Source: Flavobacterium luteolum (GTDB lineage Bacteria > Bacteroidota > Bacteroidia > Flavobacteriales > Flavobacteriaceae). Taken from it: DNA of 64,000 nucleotides. A program made the position numbers and the translations under genes. Where the stretch lies: NCBI RefSeq assembly GCF_027111275.1, contig NZ_CP114286.1:2480001-2544000 (forward strand). Direction: 5' to 3'. The notes under the pieces were generated by a model. That model made no database searches and was not told the DNA's origin. It was given only the letters and a program-made list of their open reading frames with translations. This document shows, piece after piece, positions 45,998-54,343 of this stretch; position 1 is the first letter of the stretch; the number at the start of each line of letters is the position of its first letter.

Positions 45998-47353
45998 TTA
46001 TGATTTTTGAGTAAAGTCGTCTACATCTTTTACTTTAGAAACTAAAGCAGCAGCAATTAGAAAACTAACTCCGCTTGTAACTAAGGCATAAATTGCATCT
46101 CCATTGTAAAGGTATTTTACAATTGGACCACCGATTAGAGCATTTACAATTTGTGGAATAACAACAAAGAAGTTGAAGATTCCCATGTAAACCCCCATTT
46201 TTTTAGGTGTAATTGAACCTGCAAGAATAGCGTATGGCATTGCTAGGATACTCGCCCAAGCAACTCCGATTAAGATCATTGGCAATACTACCCAGTCTTC
46301 GTTTGGCATGAAATAAATAGATATTAAACCTATTCCTCCAATTATAAGTGAAAGGGAGTGTGTTGCTTTTCGGCCAATTTTTTTAGCGATGTACGGAAGG
46401 AAAAACAATGCAACAATAGCAGAAACTAAGTTGTAAACACCAAATAGAATTCCGACCCAGTCTCCAGCATCTTGATATTGTTGGCTAGAAGTGTCTTCTA
46501 ATGGCAGACCATAAATGTGGTGCGCAATCGCAGGAGTTGTAAAAACCCACATTCCGAATAATCCAAACCAAGAGAAAAACTGGACCCAGCTAAGCTGACG
46601 CATGGTAGTTGGCATTTTTGCAAAATCGGTAAAGATGTCTGTGATTTTTGATTTCTCTTCTGAATCAGAAATTGCATCATTTTGCGGATCCTCAAATTTT
46701 GCTAATTCTTCTGGCGAATATTCTTTGGTTGTAAATAAAGTTACTAAGATGGAACCGATTAAAACCGCCGCGCCAATGATGAATGACAAGGTTAAATTTA
46801 ACGGTACACTTCCTGGAACTGTGCTATTTGGTACACCAAAATACTTGGTTAAAATGTATGGCAATGCAGAACCAATTACGGCTCCAAAACCAATTAAAGA
46901 AGTTTGAATGCTAAATCCAGCAGTACGCTGATCTGTTCTTAAATTGTCTCCAACAAGCGCTCTGAAAGGTTCCATTGCAATATTGAAAGAGGCATCCATA
47001 ATCATTAGCATTCCTGCTCCAACCCATAAAGCGGGTAATACAGAAATGAAAATGTTAGCTTGTGGCATTAAAATTAATCCCACAGAAGCTAGAACGGCTC
47101 CCACTAAAAAGAAAGGTTTTCGTCTGCCGAATTTCCCCCAAGTTTTGTCGCTGTAGTGACCAATGATTGGCTGTACTATTAATCCCATTAGAGGAGCAAT
47201 AATCCAGAACCACGAAAGTTCATGTACGTCGGCACCAAAGATTTGAAGAATTCTGCTGGCATTTGCATTTTGAAGTGCAAACCCCATTTGGATTCCTAAG
47301 AAACCGAAACTCATATTCCAGATTTCCCAGAAACTTAATTTACGCTTTTCCAT
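45998..47353 (-). CDS. MFS / SLC45-type maltose permease
   Basis: The 451-residue protein has about 12 membrane segments and the GPH/SLC45-like pattern: W-N-M-S-F-G-F-L-G-I-Q-M-G-F-A-L-Q, P-I-I-G-H-Y-S-D-K-T-W-G-K-F-G-R-R-K-P near 62-80, A-G-S-I-T-P-K-K-M-G near 382. Such permeases import sucrose, maltose or other disaccharides with protons. In this cluster maltose is the expected cargo. It is the first gene of the minus-strand cluster and follows a LacI-type operator candidate. Confidence 0.9.
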   Translation of the reverse strand: MEKRKLSFWEIWNMSFGFLGIQMGFALQNANASRILQIFGADVHELSWFWIIAPLMGLIVQPIIGHYSDKTWGKFGRRKPFFLVGAVLASVGLILMPQANIFISVLPALWVGAGMLMIMDASFNIAMEPFRALVGDNLRTDQRTAGFSIQTSLIGFGAVIGSALPYILTKYFGVPNSTVPGSVPLNLTLSFIIGAAVLIGSILVTLFTTKEYSPEELAKFEDPQNDAISDSEEKSKITDIFTDFAKMPTTMRQLSWVQFFSWFGLFGMWVFTTPAIAHHIYGLPLEDTSSQQYQDAGDWVGILFGVYNLVSAIVALFFLPYIAKKIGRKATHSLSLIIGGIGLISIYFMPNEDWVVLPMILIGVAWASILAMPYAILAGSITPKKMGVYMGIFNFFVVIPQIVNALIGGPIVKYLYNGDAIYALVTSGVSFLIAAALVSKVKDVDDFTQKS

Positions 47354-47378
47354 TATCGTAATTTGTAAAAAATTATAC

Positions 47379-47397
47379 GATAAGCGCTTTGCTTATC
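47379..47397. promoter_or_regulatory. Candidate LacI-family operator of the maltose cluster
   Basis: GATAAGCGCTTTGCTTATC contains the 8-bp palindrome AAGCGCTT with a central CG (the usual core of LacI-family sites) and an additional GATAAGC/GCTTATC pair. It lies 26 bp upstream of the permease ATG, between it and the LacI gene. Confidence 0.5.
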
Positions 47398-47480
47398 AAA
47401 ACTTACTGTTTTTTCGAAGTAAAAGTAAAAGCCTTGACGGGCGTAAAATTATAAATTATTTTTTTATATATGCTAATAAA

Positions 47481-47507
47481 AAAGCCATAAATATTTTTTA
47501 TGGCTTT
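47481..47507 (-). terminator. Rho-independent terminator of the LacI gene
   Basis: AAAGCCATAAA (47481-47491) and TTTATGGCTTT (47497-47507) form a stem with a 5-base loop. On the minus strand it is followed by T-rich sequence (A run at 47476-47480), 24 bp after the LacI stop. Confidence 0.75.
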
Positions 47508-47530
47508 AGAAAGTATTGATTTTAAGAAAA

Positions 47531-48562
47531 TTAGTCAGTAGATTCTCGTTCTATTAGGTGGGTTTCGATAACTTCTGTGGTGTAATTTTCGGTATGTTCT
47601 TCGTCGTCATCTTCTTCGGCTTCAAGTCTTTCAATAAGCATTTTAGCTGCTTTATTGCCCATTTTTTCGCCGCTCTGGCTTACTGTTGTAATGGTTGGAG
47701 TAGAATATTTAGAAATAATTCCGTCAGTAAATGCAATAACAGCTAAATCTTCTGGGACTTTTAATCCCATTTTGTTTGCTGTTTTAATAATTGTCACGGC
47801 AAAAAGCTCATTTACAGCAAAAACAGCATCGAAAGCTCTGGCGTGTAGAAGCTCAGAAATAGTTATTTCGCAAGTATCTACATCTTCAATTTTTATGATT
47901 AAATCTTCATTAAACGGTAATCCGTTATCTAATAAAGCTTTTTCGTAGCCGTCTGTTCTCAGTTTTCCGACACTTACATAATCGACTGTAGTAACTAGAG
48001 CAATCTTTTTGCGGCCATTATCAATCAAGCTCTGAACAGCTTCATAAGCAGCCGCTTTATCATCAATAATTACTTTATCGCAAAGAATATCATTAGTTAC
48101 GCGGTCAAACATAACTACAGGCATTCCTTGGTTGATCACTTCTGTAATATGATGGAAGTCACCTTTAAACTGAGTTTCTTTAGAAAGCGACATGATAAAG
48201 CCATCGATGCTACCGTTGGCTAACATTTCCATGTTTAATACCTCTTTGTCAAAAGAATCGTCAGATACACAGATTACTACGCTGTATCCGTATTCGTTTG
48301 CAACCTGTTCCACCCCGTTGATGACAGTGGAGAAAAAATAGTGTACGATTTCTGGAATAATGATGCCTATACTCTTGGTTTTTCGGTTTTTTAAACTAAG
48401 GGCAATATTGTTGGGTTTGTAGTTGTAAAACTTTGCAAAAGCCTGCACTTTTAGACGTGTTTCTTCTCCAATTTCGAGACTGTTTCTGAGTGATTTTGAG
48501 ACAGTTGAAATCGATACGTCAAGTTCCTTTGCAATCTGTTTGAGGGTTATTTTGCGTTTCAT
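47531..48562 (-). CDS. LacI family transcriptional regulator of starch/maltose use
   Basis: The 343-residue regulator has an N-terminal helix-turn-helix I-T-L-K-Q-I-A-K-E-L-D-V-S-I-S-T-V-S-K-S-L-R (residues about 4-25). A periplasmic-binding-protein-like sensor domain follows (S-I-G-I-I-I-P-E-I-V-H, then A-F-T-D-G-I and T-I-T-T-V-S-Q). It sits between the MFS-led enzyme cluster and the divergent susC operon, so it probably controls both, with a sugar or sugar phosphate as signal. The Glu/Asp-rich tail near 310-325 is unusual in length. Confidence 0.93.
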   Translation of the reverse strand: MKRKITLKQIAKELDVSISTVSKSLRNSLEIGEETRLKVQAFAKFYNYKPNNIALSLKNRKTKSIGIIIPEIVHYFFSTVINGVEQVANEYGYSVVICVSDDSFDKEVLNMEMLANGSIDGFIMSLSKETQFKGDFHHITEVINQGMPVVMFDRVTNDILCDKVIIDDKAAAYEAVQSLIDNGRKKIALVTTVDYVSVGKLRTDGYEKALLDNGLPFNEDLIIKIEDVDTCEITISELLHARAFDAVFAVNELFAVTIIKTANKMGLKVPEDLAVIAFTDGIISKYSTPTITTVSQSGEKMGNKAAKMLIERLEAEEDDDEEHTENYTTEVIETHLIERESTD

Positions 48563-48724
48563 GTAGTTAATCGAAAAAAATCTAATTAATAATAAAGGTG
48601 TATAATATTTTTGGTATTTGCAATTTTAACACTGAAAGATTACAAAAAATAGAAAGTTTTCAACACTACCACGTTTTCGTAAAGCAATAAAAAGTGCCTG
48701 CTGTCGAGCATGTTAATAAATTCA

Positions 48725-48732
48725 TAATTTTG
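48725..48732 (+). promoter_or_regulatory. Candidate -7 box of the susCDE operon
   Basis: TAATTTTG fits TAnnTTTG. It lies in the 236-bp gap between the divergent LacI and susC genes. A second match, TATTTTTG, is at 48606-48613. AACGTT at 48763-48768, a short CG-centred palindrome, could be an operator core. None has a strong -33 partner. Confidence 0.35.
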
Positions 48733-48798
48733 AAATTCGAAGTAAAATTAAAAACTTAACTAACGTTCAAAAACTCAAAACTAATTTAAACAAAAAGT

Positions 48799-51780
48799 AT
48801 GAAAACAATTTACAAAAAGTTGTTATTTTTATTCCTATTGTTGCCTTTTACAGTGTTGGCTCAGAACACTTTAAAAGGAACTGTCGTTGATAAAACAACA
48901 GGGCAGCCAATACCAGGAGTAAATGTAAATGTACAAGGTGCTCCAAACGGTGCATCAACTGGATTTGATGGAAATTACCAGCTATCAAATGTTAAAAATG
49001 GTAACAAGATTGTTGTTTCTTTTATTGGCTACAAAACAGAAACAATTGAGTACACCGGTCAAAAAACACTTAACGTTACTTTAGAAGAAGACACTAATCA
49101 GCTTAAAGAAGTTGTGGTGCAAGTTGGTTACGGTACTGTGAAGAAAAAAGACGCAACAGGATCTGTTTCTCAAATTGCTGCAAAAGACTTTAATAAAGGA
49201 ATTAACGTAACTCCTGAAACATTAATCAGCGGACGTATTGCTGGTGTAAATGTTGTTGGAGGCGGTGCTCCTGGAGCAAAGGCAGATATTAGAATTCGTG
49301 GAGGATCTTCTTTAAGTGCTTCTAATGAACCATTAATTGTTATTGACGGACTTCCAATGAGTAATTCAGTTCCTGATGGTGCAACTAGTATTTTGTCTAC
49401 AATTGATCCTAATGACATTGAATCTTTTACTGTTCTTAAAGATGCTTCTGCAGCTGCAATTTATGGTTCTCGTGCTGCAAATGGTGTAATTGTTATTACA
49501 ACTAAAAAAGGTACAAAAAGCGGTGTAAAAGTTAACTTTAGCTCTCAGGTTGGTATTAATACTGTTGCTAATACTGTTGACGTATTAAGTGCAGATCAAT
49601 ATCGTGCTTTAGTAAATGAAAAAGGTACTGCGGCTCAAAAAGCTTTATTAGGTACGGCAAATACTGATTGGCAAGATGAAATTTTCCATACTGCTTTAAC
49701 AACAAACAATAATATTTCTGTAAGTGGTTCTTTATTCAATAAATTACCAGCACGTTTATCTATTGGAAATGTTGATAATCCTGGAATATTAAGAAACACT
49801 TCTTTTGAAAGAACTACGACATCGTTATCGTTGAATCCAGTTCTTTTTGACAATCACTTAAAAATTGACATTACTGGAAATTTAGCTTTTGGAAAGAATC
49901 AATTTCAAAATGAAGGAGCGGTAATTAGTAGTGCAATCATATTCGATCCAACACAGCCAGTTTATCAGGCAGGTTCTCGTTATGGAGGATACTTTGAATG
50001 GCTTGAGCCAAATGGAAATGTACCATTATTGCCAGCAAGAAACCCTGTGGCAAGATTAAATCAAGAAGACAGAAGAGCAACTTCTACAAGAAAATGGGGT
50101 AATATTAGATTAGATTATAAATTCCATTTCTTTGAAGATTTGAGAATCGTTGCAGAAGCAGGTATCGATGCATTTGATAGTGATGGTTATAATGCTATAA
50201 GTACTGAGAGTATTTTAGGATATCAGCCTACAACATTTGATAAAGGGAACTGGACTAATTTAGGAGGATATACGCATTATACAGATCACCGTCAGAATAA
50301 AAACTTAAATACTTACTTTAATTATACTAAAGATTTAGGAAAGTTTAAAATTGATGCTACTGCAGGATACAACTATCAGTTGTTCCAGCGTGAAGGATTT
50401 AATTCAGGAGATATTAAACAGCCAAATCCGCCTGCAGATGTTACTACAGATCCAGACGTTAACTTGCAATCGTATTTTGGACGTTTGAATTTAGGATACG
50501 ATAGTAGATATTTATTAACTGTAAACTACAGAAGAGACGGAACTTCTCGTTTTTCTAAAGAAAACAGATGGGGTAATTTTGCGGGAGGAGCTTTTGCATG
50601 GAACGTTGCAGAAGAAGCTTTCTTAAAAGATAATGAGACTTTGTCTAGTTTGAAATTAAGAGTAGGTTATGGTACTACAGGACAACAAGATATTCCGCCT
50701 GCATACGATTACTTACGTCGTGTGACTTTAGGGACACTTAATACGCAATACGTTTTTAACGGAGTTATTTACAGAGCTGCGAGACCTGAAGGATATAATG
50801 AAGATATAAAATGGGAAGATCTTGCTGAGATGAACTTAGGAGTTGATTTTGGATTTTTTAATGAAAGATTGACTGGTTCGGTTAACTATTTTGATAAAAA
50901 ATCAAGCGATTTATTAGCAAATATTCCTGTGCCAGATGGAGCAAATATTAGAAATCAAGGTTATAGTAACATTGGTAGTGTAAGAACAAAAGGGGTGGAA
51001 TTCAGCCTTCAGTCTGATATTATTAAAAATGATAAATTAACATGGAATGTTGCAGTTAATGCAACTTACATTGACCAGAAAATCTCTGATTTAGGAAATA
51101 CAATTCCTGGATTCCAAGGATATTTGACAGGAGATAATATTGCTGGAGGAACTGGAAACCAAATTTTAATACATTCAGAAGGATATGCGCCAAATTCATT
51201 CTTTGTATTTGAGCAATTATATGATGCAAACAAAAGACCAATTCAAGGTGCTTATGCAGATAGAAATGGTGACGGAGTTATTACAGATGCTGACCGTTAC
51301 AAATTTCACAAGCCAACAGCAGATTATACTTTTGGATTGTACTCTACTTTGAATTACAAAAATTTCGATTTTTCAATGAACTGGAGAGCTAGTTTAGGAA
51401 ATTATATTTTCGATAACGTAAGCTCTGATAAAGGATATTTAGAAGCAGGATTAAGAAGACAATCTGATTTAGCTAACATAACTACAGATTACTTTAATAC
51501 TGGCTTTACTACTGAAAGTAACTCTAATGGAACACAGCGTAATTATTCAAATTACTTTATAAAAGACGCTTCTTTCATTAAGTTGGATAACATTGTATTA
51601 GGATATACTTTTAATAAAACGTTATTAAAAGCAGCGTCACTAAGATTTACAGCGGGAGTTCAAAATGTTTTTGTTCTTACAAAATACAATGGCTTGGATC
51701 CTGAAAAATTCAACGGAATAGACAATAACGTTTACCCAAGAGCTAGAACATTCTTGTTTGGAGTAAATGCAAATTTCTAA
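48799..51780 (+). CDS. SusC-family TonB-dependent receptor
   Basis: The 993-residue outer-membrane protein has a signal peptide (cleavage near V-L-A-Q), a carboxypeptidase-regulatory-like domain (about 24-100: G-T-V-V-D-K-T-T-G-Q-P-I-P-G-V-N-V), a plug (V-V-V-Q-V-G-Y-G-T-V-K-K-K-D-A-T-G-S-V, I-R-I-R-G-G-S-S-L) and a barrel ending F-G-V-N-A-N-F. The I-R-G-G-S-S-L plug and the susD partner directly downstream mark it as SusC type. It imports bound maltooligosaccharides using TonB energy. Confidence 0.95.
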   Translation: MKTIYKKLLFLFLLLPFTVLAQNTLKGTVVDKTTGQPIPGVNVNVQGAPNGASTGFDGNYQLSNVKNGNKIVVSFIGYKTETIEYTGQKTLNVTLEEDTNQLKEVVVQVGYGTVKKKDATGSVSQIAAKDFNKGINVTPETLISGRIAGVNVVGGGAPGAKADIRIRGGSSLSASNEPLIVIDGLPMSNSVPDGATSILSTIDPNDIESFTVLKDASAAAIYGSRAANGVIVITTKKGTKSGVKVNFSSQVGINTVANTVDVLSADQYRALVNEKGTAAQKALLGTANTDWQDEIFHTALTTNNNISVSGSLFNKLPARLSIGNVDNPGILRNTSFERTTTSLSLNPVLFDNHLKIDITGNLAFGKNQFQNEGAVISSAIIFDPTQPVYQAGSRYGGYFEWLEPNGNVPLLPARNPVARLNQEDRRATSTRKWGNIRLDYKFHFFEDLRIVAEAGIDAFDSDGYNAISTESILGYQPTTFDKGNWTNLGGYTHYTDHRQNKNLNTYFNYTKDLGKFKIDATAGYNYQLFQREGFNSGDIKQPNPPADVTTDPDVNLQSYFGRLNLGYDSRYLLTVNYRRDGTSRFSKENRWGNFAGGAFAWNVAEEAFLKDNETLSSLKLRVGYGTTGQQDIPPAYDYLRRVTLGTLNTQYVFNGVIYRAARPEGYNEDIKWEDLAEMNLGVDFGFFNERLTGSVNYFDKKSSDLLANIPVPDGANIRNQGYSNIGSVRTKGVEFSLQSDIIKNDKLTWNVAVNATYIDQKISDLGNTIPGFQGYLTGDNIAGGTGNQILIHSEGYAPNSFFVFEQLYDANKRPIQGAYADRNGDGVITDADRYKFHKPTADYTFGLYSTLNYKNFDFSMNWRASLGNYIFDNVSSDKGYLEAGLRRQSDLANITTDYFNTGFTTESNSNGTQRNYSNYFIKDASFIKLDNIVLGYTFNKTLLKAASLRFTAGVQNVFVLTKYNGLDPEKFNGIDNNVYPRARTFLFGVNANF

Positions 51781-51817
51781 TAGTACATTGAAAAATAAAA
51801 TTTTAAAAATCAATAAA

Positions 51818-53425
51818 ATGAAAATATCATTTAAATATATATCTTATTTTTTCCTATTAATTTTAGGATTAAATATGACGCTTACTTCGTGTACGAACGA
51901 TTTAGATGTGAAGCCAACAGATGATGATGAGTTTCTTTCTGATGACTTTTTTAAAGATCCTGCATCTTACAAGCAAGTATTGGCAAAATTATATGCAGGT
52001 TTGTATGTAGGAGGAAATGATGGTGACGGGCAACCTGATATTTCAGGTCTTGGGGGTGATTTTAGCAGTTATTTGCGTTTGCTTTTTGTTACTCAGGAGT
52101 TTCCTACTGATGAAGCTATTGTTGCTTGGTCTGATGATGGTTTGCCAGCGATAAATGGACAAAAATGGAGTCCAAGTAACCAGTTTTTATATGGGATTTT
52201 CTCAAGAGCATTTTATGAAATTAGCGTTGCTAATGAGTTCTTGAGACAAACGACAGATGAAAAATTAACTGAGCGTGGTGTTGATACAGCAACAAAAGCA
52301 GAAGTTGAGAGATTTAGAGCAGAAGTTCGTTTTTTAAGAGCATTTTCGTATTATAATTTAATGGATTTGTTCGGGAATGTGCCAATTACTACTGAAAAAG
52401 ACCCTGTTGGTTTCTTCTACCCAGAACAAAAAACCAGAGCAGAAGTTTTTGCTTTTATAGAATCTGAATTGAAGGATATCGATAATACTTTAGCGCCTTC
52501 TAAAGCAAATGAATATGGAAGAGTTGATAAAACTGCAGCTAAATTTTTGTTAGCACAAATTTATTTAAATGCTAAAGTTTATATTGGAACAGAAAGATAT
52601 AGTGAAGCTGCTACAGTTTGTAATGAAATTATAACAGGTTCTTCGTACGCTTTTGCAAATGTACCATATAACTATTTGTTTGCTGCGGATAATGATAGAA
52701 ATGGAGCTCAAAATGAAGTTATCTTCCCAGTAGTTGGAGATGGTAATGCTATTAGAGCAACAGGAGGAGGAATGAGTTTTATTCTTCACGCATCTATTGG
52801 AGGAAGCATGGTGGCAGCTGATCAAGGTATGGACGGAGGCTGGTCTGGTATAAGAACAAGACCTGAATTTGTTCGACTATTCCCTGATGTAAATGCAGCT
52901 TTGGATAAAAGAGGAACTTTTTATACCAATGGACAGACTTTAGATGTTACCGATTATGGAGTGTTTACAAATGGTTATGCAGTTACAAAATATTCAAACA
53001 TAAATTCTGACGGATCTGCAGCACAAAGAAATAATATTCCTGATACAGATTTCCCTATGTTCAGATTGTCGGATGTGTATTTAATGTATGCTGAAGCAAC
53101 TCTTAGAGGAGCATCTACAGGTAATATTGCATTAGCATTAGAATATGTAAATAAAATTAGATTAAGAGCTAGTGCAGGTATTATTACGACTACAGATTTA
53201 ACTTTGGATTTTATTTTAGACGAGAGAGCTCGCGAATTATTTTGGGAGTGTCATAGAAGAACAGATTTGATTCGTTTTGGTAAATTCACGGGATCGTCTA
53301 AAATCTGGCAATGGAAAGGTGGCGTTAAAAATGGTAGTGGTACAGACTCATTCAGAGATTTGATGCCTATTCCGTCACGAGCTATTCAAGCTAACCCAAC
53401 TTTAAAACAAAATCCAGGATACTAA
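51818..53425 (+). CDS. SusD-family starch-binding lipoprotein
   Basis: ATG 51818 gives 535 residues and places the lipoprotein signal properly (lipobox L-T-S-C); an earlier in-frame ATG at 51767 would overlap susC and put an extra 17 residues before the signal. SusD features are the N-terminal F-L-S-D-D-F-F-K-D-P-A-S-Y, the RagB/SusD TPR fold (A-E-V-R-F-L-R-A-F-S-Y-Y-N-L-M-D-L-F-G-N-V-P) and the C-terminal D-E-R-A-R-E-L-F-W-E-C-H-R-R-T-D-L. It sits on the outer surface as a lid on SusC and captures glycans. Confidence 0.95.
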   Translation: MKISFKYISYFFLLILGLNMTLTSCTNDLDVKPTDDDEFLSDDFFKDPASYKQVLAKLYAGLYVGGNDGDGQPDISGLGGDFSSYLRLLFVTQEFPTDEAIVAWSDDGLPAINGQKWSPSNQFLYGIFSRAFYEISVANEFLRQTTDEKLTERGVDTATKAEVERFRAEVRFLRAFSYYNLMDLFGNVPITTEKDPVGFFYPEQKTRAEVFAFIESELKDIDNTLAPSKANEYGRVDKTAAKFLLAQIYLNAKVYIGTERYSEAATVCNEIITGSSYAFANVPYNYLFAADNDRNGAQNEVIFPVVGDGNAIRATGGGMSFILHASIGGSMVAADQGMDGGWSGIRTRPEFVRLFPDVNAALDKRGTFYTNGQTLDVTDYGVFTNGYAVTKYSNINSDGSAAQRNNIPDTDFPMFRLSDVYLMYAEATLRGASTGNIALALEYVNKIRLRASAGIITTTDLTLDFILDERARELFWECHRRTDLIRFGKFTGSSKIWQWKGGVKNGSGTDSFRDLMPIPSRAIQANPTLKQNPGY

Positions 53426-53451
53426 CTAACCTTTATAAAAAAATAGACAAA

Positions 53452-54267
53452 ATGAAAAATATATATAAAATTTTAATCGCATTTATTGGTGTATTAGCGG
53501 TGTCATGTAATGCAGACGATGTAGAAGAAAGACCAGTAATTACACCAGAGTCAGCACCAGTTTTGCTTAGCCCTCAAAATGATTTCAACATTGTTCTTAC
53601 AAAAGAAAATGAAAATGAGATTGCTACAACAGTAATTTGGGATTATGCAAAGTATGATGGTACAGCAACGGTTATCAATTATACTATCGAGATTGCAAAA
53701 GCGGGAACAAAATTTGCGACACCAGTTACTGTTACTACTACGACAGCGCGTTATAAAGCTTTAACTGTTGCAGAATTAAACTCTGCTTTGGTTAATGGAG
53801 GTTTTATTGAGAAAGAAGAAAACAATGTTGATATTCGTATCAAAGCTACAGTTGGTACTGGAGCAGAAGCGCAATATTCTAATTTCTATACTTTTAAAGC
53901 AACTCCTTATCACACACCATTAGCAACTTCTCACTGGTTAGTTGGTGCTGCTACTCCAGGAGGATGGTCTTGGGATGGTGATGCTGAAACTGAATTCCCA
54001 TTAGTAGTTGGTAAAACAGATGTTTATCAAGTAACAGTTGTTCTTAAAAGCGGAGAAGCGTTTAGAGAATTCTTAGGAAATAACTTTACAAGTAATGGTA
54101 ACTGGGATGCAAGCCACAACTATACTTACTACTCTGGATTAGGTTATACTATTGATGACGAATTAGTAAACGCTGGTGACGGTGACAGTAATTTTAAATA
54201 TACTGGACCAACTGGACCAAGAGTTTTAACTATTGACAATGGTGCGAAAAAAATAACATTAGACTAG
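53452..54267 (+). CDS. Short SusE-like surface glycan-binding lipoprotein
   Basis: The 271-residue lipoprotein (A-V-S-C, Cys19) has an N-terminal SusE-type Ig-like domain (about 35-150, I-V-W-D-Y-A-K-Y and Y-T-I-E-I-A-K-A-G) and one C-terminal starch-binding-like domain with W-L-V-G-A-A-T-P-G-G-W-S-W-D-G-D and G-N-W-D. Bacteroides SusE and SusF have two or three such binding domains, so this is a minimal version. It follows susD by 26 bp and ends at a terminator. It should help hold starch at the cell surface. Confidence 0.85.
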   Translation: MKNIYKILIAFIGVLAVSCNADDVEERPVITPESAPVLLSPQNDFNIVLTKENENEIATTVIWDYAKYDGTATVINYTIEIAKAGTKFATPVTVTTTTARYKALTVAELNSALVNGGFIEKEENNVDIRIKATVGTGAEAQYSNFYTFKATPYHTPLATSHWLVGAATPGGWSWDGDAETEFPLVVGKTDVYQVTVVLKSGEAFREFLGNNFTSNGNWDASHNYTYYSGLGYTIDDELVNAGDGDSNFKYTGPTGPRVLTIDNGAKKITLD

Positions 54268-54284
54268 TTTTTAATGTGTTATAC

Positions 54285-54315
54285 AAAAAGGGCTATCTTC
54301 AGATAGCCCTTTTTT
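54285..54315 (+). terminator. Rho-independent terminator of the susCDE operon
   Basis: AAAAAGGGCTATCT (54285-54298) and AGATAGCCCTTTTT (54301-54314) pair almost completely, with T following. It separates susCDE from the amylase gene, though partial read-through is possible because only 29 bp then remain before the next ATG. Confidence 0.9.
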
Positions 54316-54343
54316 AATCGACTAACTAGATAACCACGAGATT

